Assembly (NCBI GenBank): GCA_045128835.1
Contig: JBGVRX010000003.1
Coordinates: 1 to 40,695 of the forward strand
Direction of reading: 5' to 3'
Source of the DNA: CALVUJ01 sp045128835
GTDB lineage: Bacteria > Bacillota_I > Bacilli_A > RFN20 > DUOF01
Length of the DNA: 40,695 bases
Shown: positions 34,017 through 40,695 of the stretch, one piece after another
Numbering within the stretch: position 1 is the stretch's first letter
Layout: each line of letters starts with the position of its first letter
Position numbers and translations under genes: made by a program
Notes under the pieces: model-generated
Seen by the model: only the letters and a program-made list of their open reading frames with translations
What the model was told of the DNA's origin: nothing
Databases searched by the model: none

Positions 34017-34360
34017 TGAGCATTCAATTCTATAAGCCATGTTCTGTTTTGATAATCATTTATCTATGTATTACTACATCCCTCTTTAAATTCGTTTCTT
34101 TAAAGAAAGTTCCCCTACCAAATTTGGGTTTCTCGCTTGCGGGGTTTACCGCGTTCCACTTATTGGTTTCCCAACAACTACGTCACTGTGGCACTTTCAG
34201 GTTCAAACCATATCTTGCGACTTAGGTTTAAGATCCGCCGTTAGTTGCTCAAACTACCTAGACTTATTTTTTAATCTAGCACAAACACTACTTTCATCAC
34301 AGAAAGTGCGAGCATGGACTTTCCTCTACCAAAAGGCAGCGATTATCCGAATTGAATATC
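34017..34360 (-). ncRNA. rnpB: RNase P RNA
   Basis: On the minus strand the universally conserved core is seen: GAGGAAAGTCCATGCTCGCA near the 5' end and ACAGAACATGGCTTATAGAA near the 3' end, which form the catalytic CR-I/CR-V region. The terminal P1 helix is ATTCAATTC (34357-34349) paired with GAATTGAAT (34030-34022). The length near 344 and the Bacilli context suggest class B. It matures the 5' ends of tRNAs. It lies 4 bases after gpsB, the same neighbour as in B. subtilis. No sure promoter lies between them, so co-transcription with gpsB or a promoter inside it is likely. Protein-like ORFs on the opposite strand here are shadows. Confidence 0.97.
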
Positions 34361-34363
34361 TAA

Positions 34364-34726
34364 TTAGTTAGCTCCAACATCTGCAAGAGCTTGTTTTGTT
34401 TGAAACAATTCACTTTCAAGCTTTGCAATCTTTTTAATCAAATCTAAATTTGAAGAACTATCAACTTTCTCAATTGAATTGTTTTTATTTTTTTCTATTT
34501 CAAGTTTTGTTTCTAATTCATCAATTTTAGTTCTTAAAATACTATTTGTTTTTTGAAGAGCTTTGTTTTGAGTTTCATAATAATCTTTTATTTCTTCGAT
34601 AATTTCATAATTCTTTAAAACTTCATCCAAAAAGCCATCAACCTCTTGAGGAACATAACCCTTATATTGCAAAGTAAATTCCTTATTAAAGATATCATCA
34701 CTACTCAATGTTAACTTTTTCAACAT
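34364..34726 (-). CDS. gpsB: Cell division protein GpsB (DivIVA family)
   Basis: 120 residues. The N-terminal DivIVA/GpsB domain reads LSSDDIFNKEFTLQYKGYVPQEVDGFLDEVLKNYE, with the membrane-binding loop (YKGY) and coiled-coil start. A coiled coil follows, then a Ser/Asn linker and a short helical C-terminal domain (LIKKIAKLESELFQTKQAL). GpsB coordinates septal and lateral wall synthesis, binding the cytoplasmic tail of class A PBPs, and one is encoded at 10153. The start is ATG 34724-34726, with GGAG upstream; two other ATGs lie just before it. Next to rnpB as in B. subtilis. Confidence 0.93.
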   Translation of the reverse strand: MLKKLTLSSDDIFNKEFTLQYKGYVPQEVDGFLDEVLKNYEIIEEIKDYYETQNKALQKTNSILRTKIDELETKLEIEKNKNNSIEKVDSSSNLDLIKKIAKLESELFQTKQALADVGAN

Positions 34727-34792
34727 ACACATCAACTCCACATATATATTTTACAATATATATCACAAAAATCAACCCGTAAAAATAAAAAA

Positions 34793-34810
34793 AGATTGCA
34801 TAAACAATCT
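34793..34810 (-). terminator. Terminator of the Lys/Thr/Ala-rich protein gene
   Basis: AGATTG (34793-34798) pairs with CAATCT (34805-34810) across six bases; on the minus strand TTTTTT follows. Confidence 0.8.
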
Positions 34811-34821
34811 TCTTTTAATAA

Positions 34822-35187
34822 TTAAGCTTCTTTTTTAGTTGTTGTCTTCTTTGCAGCTGTTTTAGTTGCTGTTGTTTTTTTAGCAGTTGTCTTAGCAGCT
34901 GTTGTTTTAGTTGTTGTTTTCTTTGCTGTAGTACTCTTTGTTGAAGTAGTCTTTTTAGCAGCAGTTGTTTTCTTTGCAGGAGCAACTTTTTCTTCTGTCT
35001 TTTCTTCTACTTTTTCTTCTACAACTGGAGCAGCAACTTCTTCTGTTTTTTCTTCTACAACTTCTTCTACAACTGGTGCAGCTGTTTCTTCAACTTTTTC
35101 CTCAACTGGAGCTACAACTTCTTCTTTGTGCTCACAACAAGGACAAGTTTTTTTCTTTTTGCCGAAAATTCTAGACCAAAAACCCAT
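34822..35187 (-). CDS. Low-complexity protein with histone-H1-like C-terminus
   Basis: 121 residues in three parts. Residues 1-20 are basic and contain a CPCC-x-H cluster that could bind zinc. Residues 21-68 are an acidic repeat of VEEKVEEKTEE/APVVEE type. Residues 69-121 are almost only Lys, Thr and Ala (KTTAKKT), like the H1-type tails of bacterial nucleoid proteins. The N-terminus MGFWSRIFGKKKK resembles a membrane-interacting start rather than a signal peptide. No homologue is recognised. A strong AAGGAGGAAG precedes the ATG. Nucleoid or RNA binding is inference only. Confidence 0.65.
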   Translation of the reverse strand: MGFWSRIFGKKKKTCPCCEHKEEVVAPVEEKVEETAAPVVEEVVEEKTEEVAAPVVEEKVEEKTEEKVAPAKKTTAAKKTTSTKSTTAKKTTTKTTAAKTTAKKTTATKTAAKKTTTKKEA

Positions 35188-35256
35188 GATACTTCCTCCT
35201 TAACAAAATATAATTTAATTCTATCATTGAAATATGTTTTTTACAACAAAACAGGC

Positions 35257-35784
35257 TTATTTCCTATATAATTCAAGTTTTCCTGAAATTCTTCCCGAAG
35301 TATAAAATATTCCTTCCAAAAAATCCTCATCACATTTAATAATAAACGTTCCATATTCAATTTGTTCTCTAGAACCAACACGACCGACAGGTTTAGATCT
35401 ATAAACAAAATACAAATAAGTTCCTTGCTTATCACTACGCATTTTACACGCTAACGAATCATTGTAAAAATCTTCAGTTGTTATTTTAATTTTTATTTCA
35501 TCTAAATACTGTGTAATAACAGCATCTACTTCATTTGAATCACCATTAGAAAGTATTATTTTACCTTCCCACTTACCACCAATATCAATCACATTGTGCA
35601 ATTTATTAAATGGTGAAACTCTCCACAAAACCCTCGTATACAAAATCATTGCCGCGAATATAATAGCCGCGGCAATTGAAGCAACTCTCATTAAAATTAC
35701 TGGATTATCTCCAGGTTTCATAGCAATAAATAAAATAAAAACCAAAAATACAGAGAAAATTGTTATTATTTTATTTTTACTCAT
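35257..35784 (-). CDS. 2TM + beta-barrel membrane protein, Cap15-like fold candidate
   Basis: 175 residues. Two membrane helices (residues 6-22 and 30-50) are followed by a beta-rich domain starting IDIGGKWEGKIILSNGDSNEVDAV, then an IKIKITTEDF strand, SLACKMRSDKQGTYLYFVYRS, YGTFIIKCDEDFLEGIFYTSGR and a final GKLELYRK. The order (two helices, a G-x-W-x-G strand, an S-x-A strand, and late G-x-Y-T-x-G) is that of the SMODS-associated 2TM-beta domain of the CBASS effector Cap15. The match is by pattern only. No CD-NTase gene is seen near it. It overlaps the previous gene (ATGA), so it closes a three-gene membrane operon. Confidence 0.6.
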   Translation of the reverse strand: MSKNKIITIFSVFLVFILFIAMKPGDNPVILMRVASIAAAIIFAAMILYTRVLWRVSPFNKLHNVIDIGGKWEGKIILSNGDSNEVDAVITQYLDEIKIKITTEDFYNDSLACKMRSDKQGTYLYFVYRSKPVGRVGSREQIEYGTFIIKCDEDFLEGIFYTSGRISGKLELYRK

Positions 35785-36431
35785 ACGTGATAATTATCCT
35801 CATTAAAATTAGCATCGTCTAAACTACGAGTAAATACCTCTGTTGATTTAACTCTTGCTCTATTAATTCTAGCAATAAATCTTAATGTACTAGTAAATAC
35901 GCTAATTAAAGTAACAACCCAAACAATTAGCATCACATAGCTAACAATACTTGGTAAATCAAATTTAGGTGAAGGCCAACTTGCTACATAAGGCCAGTCA
36001 ATTGGGAAATTCTTAATTCCGAAGAATTCTCCTTTTGGCCATTCAAGATTTATACACAAAGAACTTAAACTTTCTCCAACATATGCAAATGGATTAGCAT
36101 CTCCTCCAGGTTTAACAACAAATGTATAAACAAGGAATCCTATCATAGACAAAATAAATACCCTAAATACCCATCTAGTTTTTTGATATAAAACCTTACT
36201 CTCTTTTTTAAACACTTGCTTTCTAAAATCTTTAGGATTATCTACAAGTTTTGCACTACACAATTCATGCATGTACCCATCTATTCCTTTAGCGTAGTTT
36301 TTCATAAGTGCCTTAATACCTTGGGCAATATAGGCAATTAAAACAAAAAGCAAAATTAAAAGAATGAATAATGCAACAATGATTCTTTTGTCTTTTTCAG
36401 TAAGTTGAATTAAAAAATCCAAATTAAACAT
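35781..36431 (-). CDS. Integral membrane protein, unknown
   Basis: 216 residues from ATG 36429-36431, with AGGAAGTGAT upstream. Helices: a long N-terminal one (IIVALFILLILLFVLIAYI), one at FRVFILSMIGFLVYTFVV, and one near the C-terminus (IVSYVMLIVWVVTLISVFT). Between the second and third lies an extracellular Trp/Pro-rich segment (LEWPKGEFFGIKNFPIDWPY). A basic, Arg-rich then acidic cytoplasmic tail follows. No family recognised. The start overlaps the upstream gene and the end overlaps the 2TM-beta gene, so the three are translated together. Confidence 0.65.
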   Translation of the reverse strand: MFNLDFLIQLTEKDKRIIVALFILLILLFVLIAYIAQGIKALMKNYAKGIDGYMHELCSAKLVDNPKDFRKQVFKKESKVLYQKTRWVFRVFILSMIGFLVYTFVVKPGGDANPFAYVGESLSSLCINLEWPKGEFFGIKNFPIDWPYVASWPSPKFDLPSIVSYVMLIVWVVTLISVFTSTLRFIARINRARVKSTEVFTRSLDDANFNEDNYHV

Positions 36432-36726
36432 TGTTATCACTTCCTCTCAAATCATCTGTAACATCAACTTGTTCAAAGAATTCTTCGAACTCTTCTGCTA
36501 CATTTCCGCTCTCACTTGAATTAACTCTCATGCTTGCAAGTTTTTTCTCTAGTTCTGTTTCAACACTAAATGAATAACCAAAGAAGAAGCCAAATAAATT
36601 AATAGCCTCTAGTACCAAATAGTTTCCGAAAACATACACAATATACAGTGCAAATATAGCAACTATAAAAGGAAACAACACTGTATATAGGATTCCCAAA
36701 CCAAACATTTTAATAAACTCTAACAT
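36424..36726 (-). CDS. Small membrane protein with acidic tail, unknown
   Basis: 100 residues: a hydrophobic N-terminal half with probably two helices (GILYTVLFPFIVAIFALYIVYVFG and a following LVLEAINLFGFFFGY), then an acidic cytoplasmic C-terminal half rich in Glu and Asp. GAGGGGGT is its ribosome binding site. First gene of the three-gene unit ending with the 2TM-beta gene. No family recognised. Confidence 0.6.
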   Translation of the reverse strand: MLEFIKMFGLGILYTVLFPFIVAIFALYIVYVFGNYLVLEAINLFGFFFGYSFSVETELEKKLASMRVNSSESGNVAEEFEEFFEQVDVTDDLRGSDNNV

Positions 36727-36777
36727 AGTCGGTCTACCCCCTCTTATTATTTTTATTTTATCGCATTTACAATACTT

Positions 36778-37629
36778 TTAAAAGTTTTTTTCCGAATTGT
36801 CTTTAAAATTATTGATAACCAAGGGACTAGCAATAAAAACCGGTAACATCAAATATGAAATTGGATTTAAAAATTGAATAATAAAAATAGCAACAAAACT
36901 AAATGCCACACACAATGCAGTTGTTAACATTTTATATTTCAAATTAATTATTCCCTCTATAATATAAGGAATAAAAAACACAAAGAAAGCCAACATAGGG
37001 AATACACAATACAAACTATTAACAAAATAAATAACAACAAAAAAAGAAAAACTCAATGTAGATGCATAAGAAAACCATTTAGGAACAGTTACGTTTTTTT
37101 CCACTTTAGTTGCTAATTTTTCTAATTCATTATCGCTTATCATATGAACCAAGAACGCTTCACAAAAACCTAAAACCAACAAGGTTAACAAAGAAACAAC
37201 AATCAATTCATTTCCAGAAAGAGAAAAGATTTTCTCGAATATAGCCATAAAATCAACTTCTTTAAACAATAAAACAATAACAAGAAAAGAAAAAAGAATA
37301 GACACCATATGAGTTAAACCACTAACGCATAAAAGTTCCAATTCTTTAAAATTTTTCTTTCTTAAAAAACCATACATTATTCCACAAATTAATGATGGAA
37401 CAACATAAATAAAAGTGCTAACAAAATCAAAAACAAAGCAAATTAAAAGAGTAGCAATAACAAACATCAAAACACTCTTTTTATCACATTTAAGAGTATA
37501 AATAGTTGATAATAAAGGCAAAAATAAAACTAGAAGCAATTCACTCCCTACAATCATTTTTGATAAAACTAAAAAAAGAACATGCATACATGCAAACAAT
37601 CCACCAAGGGCAATATAATTCTTTTTCAT
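36778..37629 (-). CDS. DUF2232/ECF-S-like integral membrane protein
   Basis: 283 residues, about eight helices. The first part (an ALGGLFACMHVLFLVLS start and LLSTIYTLKCDKKSVLMFVIATLLICFVF) has the short-helix, small-residue style of the ECF S-component/DUF2232 group, of which YybS of B. subtilis is a member. The role is unknown. It could be an orphan S component for the EcfA1A2T module at 4345, but this is inference. Its ATG lies 3 bases after the stop of a 44-residue ORF, and with no strong ribosome binding site it is likely translationally coupled. Confidence 0.55.
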   Translation of the reverse strand: MKKNYIALGGLFACMHVLFLVLSKMIVGSELLLVLFLPLLSTIYTLKCDKKSVLMFVIATLLICFVFDFVSTFIYVVPSLICGIMYGFLRKKNFKELELLCVSGLTHMVSILFSFLVIVLLFKEVDFMAIFEKIFSLSGNELIVVSLLTLLVLGFCEAFLVHMISDNELEKLATKVEKNVTVPKWFSYASTLSFSFFVVIYFVNSLYCVFPMLAFFVFFIPYIIEGIINLKYKMLTTALCVAFSFVAIFIIQFLNPISYLMLPVFIASPLVINNFKDNSEKNF

Positions 37630-37632
37630 TTA

Positions 37633-37767
37633 CTAAAACCAACCTTTAACCAATAAATAAACATGATAGCAAAGAATAAGAGAAAAAATCACAATCAAAA
37701 AGATCAGAAGTCCTCTGATTCTTTTTCTTGCAATTATTTTTCTTTCCTCTTTAGTAAGTTGCTTCAT
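37633..37767 (-). CDS. Small single-helix membrane ORF, 44 residues
   Basis: Starts with MKQLTKEERKIIARKRIRG, then a hydrophobic helix (LLIFLIVIFSLILCYHVYLL) and a short tail VKGWF. TAGGTGA lies 8 bases upstream and contains the asnS stop; its own stop is 3 bases before the next gene's ATG. The tight fit between asnS and the DUF2232-like gene suggests a real gene and translational coupling. Confidence 0.6.
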   Translation of the reverse strand: MKQLTKEERKIIARKRIRGLLIFLIVIFSLILCYHVYLLVKGWF

Positions 37768-37777
37768 AGTTTTTCAC

Positions 37778-39172
37778 CTAGAATAATAGATTCTTAGGAG
37801 TTCTTGCAAATGGAATAACATCTCTAATATTTTGCATACCAGTTACATACATTACAAGTCTTTCAAATCCAACACCAAATCCTGCGTGCTTACAACCACC
37901 AAATCTTCTTAAATCAAGATACCATTCCATGCCATCTTTCTTCATATTTAATTCTTCCATTCTTTTAACTAAATAGTCGTATCTTTCCTCTCTTTGAGAA
38001 CCACCAACTAATTCACCAACAAATGGAACTAAAAGATCTGTCGCTGCAACAGTCTTTCCATCATCATTCAATCTCATATAGAAAGCTTTTATATCTTTAG
38101 GATAATCAGTTAAGAAAACAGGTCCATTTACAACCTTTTCACAAATGAATCTCTCATGTTCAGATTGCAAATCCATTCCCCAATAAATATCCTTATCTTC
38201 AAATTCATGTCCAGCTTTAACTGCTTCTAACAATCTATCAATTGCTTCAGTATAAGTCATTCTCTTGAAATCACTATTTAATACTGCAGTAAGTCTTTCC
38301 ATCAATGTATTATCAATCATCTTGTTAAAGAATTCCATTTCTTCTTTACAGTTTTCCATAACAGAATTAATACAGAATTTAATTAAATCTTCTGCTAACA
38401 ACATATCATCTTCTAAATCAGCAAAAGCAATCTCTGGCTCTATCATCCAGAATTCACTTGCATGTCTTACTGTATTAGAGTTTTCTGCTCTAAAAGTAGG
38501 ACCAAATGTATAAACATCTCGAAAAGCTAATGCATAAGCTTCAGCATTTAATTGCCCAGAAACTGTTAAAGATGCTTTTTTACCAAAGAAATCTTGTTCA
38601 TACTTGTTATCTTCTCTTGTAGTTACAATGAAAGCTTCTCCTGCACCTTCGGCATCGTTTCCTGTAATAATTGGAGAGTTAACATATACAAACCCTTGTG
38701 ATTGGAAGAATTCATGAATTGCCATTGCTAAAACACTTCTAACTCTAAATACTGCACTAAAAGTATTTGTTCTAGGACGCAAATGAGCAATTTCTCTTAA
38801 GAATTCAAAACCATGTCTCTTCTTTTGTAAAGGATAGTCTTCGCTACAACTTCCTTCTAAAACAATTTCTTTAACTTGTATTTCAAATGGTTGTTTATTT
38901 TCAGGAGTTAAAACAAGTCTTCCCATAACTGTTAAAGCACAACCTGTACCATATTTAGCGTACTCATCAAAATCTTTATTATCTTTACTATATACTAATT
39001 GTGCACTCTTAAAATAAGTTCCATCATTTAATTCAATAAAACCAACAGAACCATTATTTCTATTTGTTCTTACCCAGCCTTGTAATTCAACATAATCAAG
39101 ACCATCTTTTTCTAATTCATTATTATCAATCAATAATTCGTATAATTCTCTAACTGTCATGTATTCAAACAT
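37778..39172 (-). CDS. asnS: Asparaginyl-tRNA synthetase
   Basis: 464 residues, the usual length. It charges tRNA-Asn in the cytoplasm. An OB-fold anticodon domain (YVELQGWVRTNRNNGSVGFIELNDGT) is followed by the class II core: motif 2 with TFGPTFRAENSNTVRHASEFWMIEPE and motif 3 with CKHAGFGVGFERLVMYVTG. The presence of Asn at the specificity positions (RAENSNTVRHASEFW) fits AsnRS rather than AspRS. AGGGGGAAA is the ribosome binding site. It follows the HipT-like gene by 12 bases and no T-box leader is seen. Confidence 0.97.
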   Translation of the reverse strand: MFEYMTVRELYELLIDNNELEKDGLDYVELQGWVRTNRNNGSVGFIELNDGTYFKSAQLVYSKDNKDFDEYAKYGTGCALTVMGRLVLTPENKQPFEIQVKEIVLEGSCSEDYPLQKKRHGFEFLREIAHLRPRTNTFSAVFRVRSVLAMAIHEFFQSQGFVYVNSPIITGNDAEGAGEAFIVTTREDNKYEQDFFGKKASLTVSGQLNAEAYALAFRDVYTFGPTFRAENSNTVRHASEFWMIEPEIAFADLEDDMLLAEDLIKFCINSVMENCKEEMEFFNKMIDNTLMERLTAVLNSDFKRMTYTEAIDRLLEAVKAGHEFEDKDIYWGMDLQSEHERFICEKVVNGPVFLTDYPKDIKAFYMRLNDDGKTVAATDLLVPFVGELVGGSQREERYDYLVKRMEELNMKKDGMEWYLDLRRFGGCKHAGFGVGFERLVMYVTGMQNIRDVIPFARTPKNLLF

Positions 39173-39184
39173 TAGTGTTTCCCC

Positions 39185-40192
39185 CTATTTTCTTTTACTA
39201 AAAGTAACGTTTGGCATTTGTGCCTCATCATCCTTAATTTTAACACTTTCAAAGCCTCTTAAAATAGTCTTTTTACGAAAATTTAATACAGCTTTAATCC
39301 ACAATGCCGGAACATCACCTATTTTGCAATCTTGCATTGTTTCTCTTAACAACATATCAACATCTAAACTATTAATAACACCGCCAATAGTTTCTCTCAT
39401 CTCATCATCACAATTTTCATAAAAATTTATAAGTTGCTCAATGGAATCATCGCCCTCAAAAACAAGTTCAAAAGAAGAGTATTTAGGATTATTATTTCCC
39501 ATCACACCTCCATTGATAAAATCAATAATACATTCTTCAATGTAATCAGCACCTCTATTGAGACACAAAACATACGAATTGTCATGTGCCGGCGCTAATC
39601 TAGATGTATCTTCCTCTTCATCAACAGCAATTCCATTATTCCACAACGTTCTATCTTGATGCCAAAATAAAGTATCTAAACAAAATAACTTTATTAAACC
39701 TCTCTCAATTTCCCTTTTTTGTTCCTTCGAAACATGGAATAACTTTCCTAATAAGGCTCTAATTGAAATCAAATTATTATACTTATTGTTTTGTATTATC
39801 AACAATTCTTGATTGCTAGTTATGTTTTCTAAATCAAAATTAGAATCACCGAACTGACTAGTTAGTTCTAAAAAATTGTAATAACATTCATCTACATTCA
39901 AAAAATCATAACTAATAGTTCCTACTTTACCTTCACAAATAGCAAAGTCATATTGAGCACAATCAACACCACACATTAAAGCGGCTCTATAATACATAAC
40001 TTCTCCAAAGCACGCTAAAATATTGCCGTATTCTTTATACAAAACACGAGTCCCATTAACATTATACCAAGATTTAGCATTACTCCCTTCTAGAGCAATA
40101 CCTTTCTCTTTATAATTGATTAATTTATCCATATTTATGAAACCATCTTTGTTTCTACAATTCTCTATTCTTCTATTCACATTCATAATCAT
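39185..40192 (-). CDS. HipA-like Ser/Thr kinase core (HipT-like)
   Basis: About 335 residues. Motifs of the HipA C-terminal kinase: a Ser/Gly loop and ATP Lys in EGSNAKSWYNVNGTRVLYKEY, the catalytic region LFWHQDRTLWNNGIA (HQDR with the catalytic Asp and following Asn), and the metal-binding LAPAHDNSY. HipA kinases are toxins that phosphorylate glutamyl- or tryptophanyl-tRNA synthetase. The HipA N-terminal subdomain is not in this protein but is encoded by the gene just upstream, as in HipBST systems. The start is uncertain between ATG 40190-40192, which overlaps the hipS-like stop, and ATG 40184-40186. It lies directly before asnS. Confidence 0.75.
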   Translation of the reverse strand: MIMNVNRRIENCRNKDGFINMDKLINYKEKGIALEGSNAKSWYNVNGTRVLYKEYGNILACFGEVMYYRAALMCGVDCAQYDFAICEGKVGTISYDFLNVDECYYNFLELTSQFGDSNFDLENITSNQELLIIQNNKYNNLISIRALLGKLFHVSKEQKREIERGLIKLFCLDTLFWHQDRTLWNNGIAVDEEEDTSRLAPAHDNSYVLCLNRGADYIEECIIDFINGGVMGNNNPKYSSFELVFEGDDSIEQLINFYENCDDEMRETIGGVINSLDVDMLLRETMQDCKIGDVPALWIKAVLNFRKKTILRGFESVKIKDDEAQMPNVTFSKRK

Positions 40193-40497
40193 AACCCTAT
40201 CCAAAATTGATTTTTATTTAAATCTAGTGAAGCAACTTTTTTTAAAATATCATATTCACTATCTTCTTCCTTTATTCCAGCCTTCTCTGTTATATCAATT
40301 CTTGCCTTTTGAGGAATAAATCTTAAAAAGAAAGTAAATAACCTATTGGAATAATATTCATTCTTATCTTTTAGACCGATATGTTTAACAAGTTCAGGGT
40401 TACTAAACTTATCATTTTTTACAAAAATATATTGAGGTTCTTTATATGTTAGAATACCAACCAGTTCTTCTTTATAATAAAGTTTCACACAATCCAT
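40189..40497 (-). CDS. HipA N-terminal-domain-like protein (HipS-like)
   Basis: 102 residues resembling the HipA N-terminal subdomain 1: an opening strand pair VKLYYKEELVGILTY, then RLFTFFLRFIPQKARIDITEK (cf. the LPE-x-R helix) and SEYDILKKVASLDLNK. In the tripartite HipBST system the small HipS protein has this fold and acts as antitoxin. No HTH HipB is visible between this gene and prmC. GGAGG precedes the ATG. Its TGA overlaps the HipT-like start. Confidence 0.65.
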   Translation of the reverse strand: MDCVKLYYKEELVGILTYKEPQYIFVKNDKFSNPELVKHIGLKDKNEYYSNRLFTFFLRFIPQKARIDITEKAGIKEEDSEYDILKKVASLDLNKNQFWIGL

Positions 40498-40549
40498 ATA
40501 AATCCCTCCTTACACTTAAAATAATACCACACAAAAAACGATTTTTCTA

Positions 40550-40695
40550 CTACAATAATTGAATAACAATCATACGATCATTACCACTAATATCTTTATA
40601 GCAAACAGCATCATAATTATTCAAATTATTTTTGCAAATTTCTAAAATCGCTTCTTTTTGATCATATCCAATTTCAAATAATATAACACCTTTGT
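40550..40695 (-). CDS. prmC: Peptide chain release factor N5-glutamine methyltransferase, 3' end
   Basis: Only the last 48 codons are in the window. They read LFEIGYDQKEAILEI, then YKDISGNDRMIVIQLL, which matches the closing GYDQ-GE and KD-x-xG-x-DR motifs of PrmC (HemK). PrmC methylates the GGQ glutamine of release factors. It is upstream of the HipS-like gene by about 52 bases. Rated high because both terminal motifs are present, but the N-terminal NPPY region lies outside the window. Confidence 0.85.
   Translation of the reverse strand, partial: KGVILFEIGYDQKEAILEICKNNLNNYDAVCYKDISGNDRMIVIQLL

Noticed and set aside
33968..34225. An 85-codon plus-strand frame
   Set aside because: It lies antisense to the conserved RNase P RNA core and has no ribosome binding site; rnpB explains the conservation.
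34965..35174. Plus-strand Leu/Gln-rich frame
   Set aside because: It is the complement of the Glu/Val/Lys/Ala repeats of the histone-like gene and not a leucine-rich membrane protein.
35257..36726. A full CBASS operon call
   Set aside because: Only a fold-pattern resemblance to Cap15 is seen; no CD-NTase, Cap2/Cap3 or HORMA/TRIP gene is present in the window.
39173..39184. T-box riboswitch for asnS
   Set aside because: Only 12 bases separate asnS from the upstream gene and no T-box sequence or leader terminator is visible.

Overview
The window is very AT-rich and nearly all of it is coding. Gene content and order point to a low-GC Gram-positive bacterium of the Bacilli lineage. Several genes end in TGA (ecfT, ecfA1, yfhO, cotE, the hipS-like gene), so the standard bacterial code is used and this is not a Mycoplasma/Spiroplasma code-4 genome. 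Endospore-family genes (cotE, spoVS) and class-B-like RNase P RNA fit Bacilli; the small proteins and AT bias suggest a reduced, possibly gut- or host-associated member (Erysipelotrichales/RF39-like). That placement is inference.

Layout, left to right. (a) 1-2219: the 5' part of a very large secreted Ig-like repeat protein. (b) 2334-6768: a trmN6-like methyltransferase with a small membrane protein, then ecfA1-ecfA2-ecfT-truA, the energising module of an ECF vitamin/metal transporter in its classical Bacillus order. (c) 6887-13046: a DUF2804 protein, a membrane protein, an HtrA-like lipoprotein protease, a DUF1934 protein, a class A penicillin-binding protein and an anchored surface protein. 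(d) 13144-19907: a GlmU-like acetyltransferase with a decayed first domain, cotE, a PH-domain protein, a zinc-ribbon membrane protein, ymcA, miaB and an ABC exporter. (e) 20037-24515: a GtrB/CsbB-like glycosyltransferase, a small export protein and YfhO. (f) 24598-30371: spoVS, ymdB, rny, a three-gene cluster of unknown function holding two tandem paralogues, recA and pgsA. (g) 30515-34726: GtrA, a second giant surface protein, rnpB and gpsB. (h) 34822-37767: a histone-H1-like low-complexity protein, a three-gene membrane operon whose last product resembles the 2TM-beta (Cap15-like) fold, a DUF2232-like membrane protein and a 44-residue membrane ORF. (i) 37778-40695: asnS, a split HipA-like kinase pair (hipT/hipS-like), and the 3' end of prmC.

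The backbone pgsA-recA-rny-ymdB-spoVS-(...)-miaB-ymcA-(...)-cotE reproduces the Bacillus subtilis order with insertions, which strongly supports those calls. CsbB-like, YfhO and GtrA are the three components of a polyprenyl-phosphate-sugar pathway for teichoic acid glycosylation, although they are dispersed here. The PBP, GpsB, HtrA, the surface proteins and the GlmU-like enzyme make this a strongly envelope-oriented region. Ribosome binding sites are frequently of GGTGAT type, pairing with the AUCACC end of 16S rRNA. The least explained parts are the 2TM-beta operon, the HipS/HipT-like pair without a HipB, the tandem paralogues beside recA, and the truncated GlmU. No tRNA, CRISPR array, IS element or phage genes were seen. 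The only non-coding stretch over 300 bases (33889-34363) holds a promoter and rnpB.
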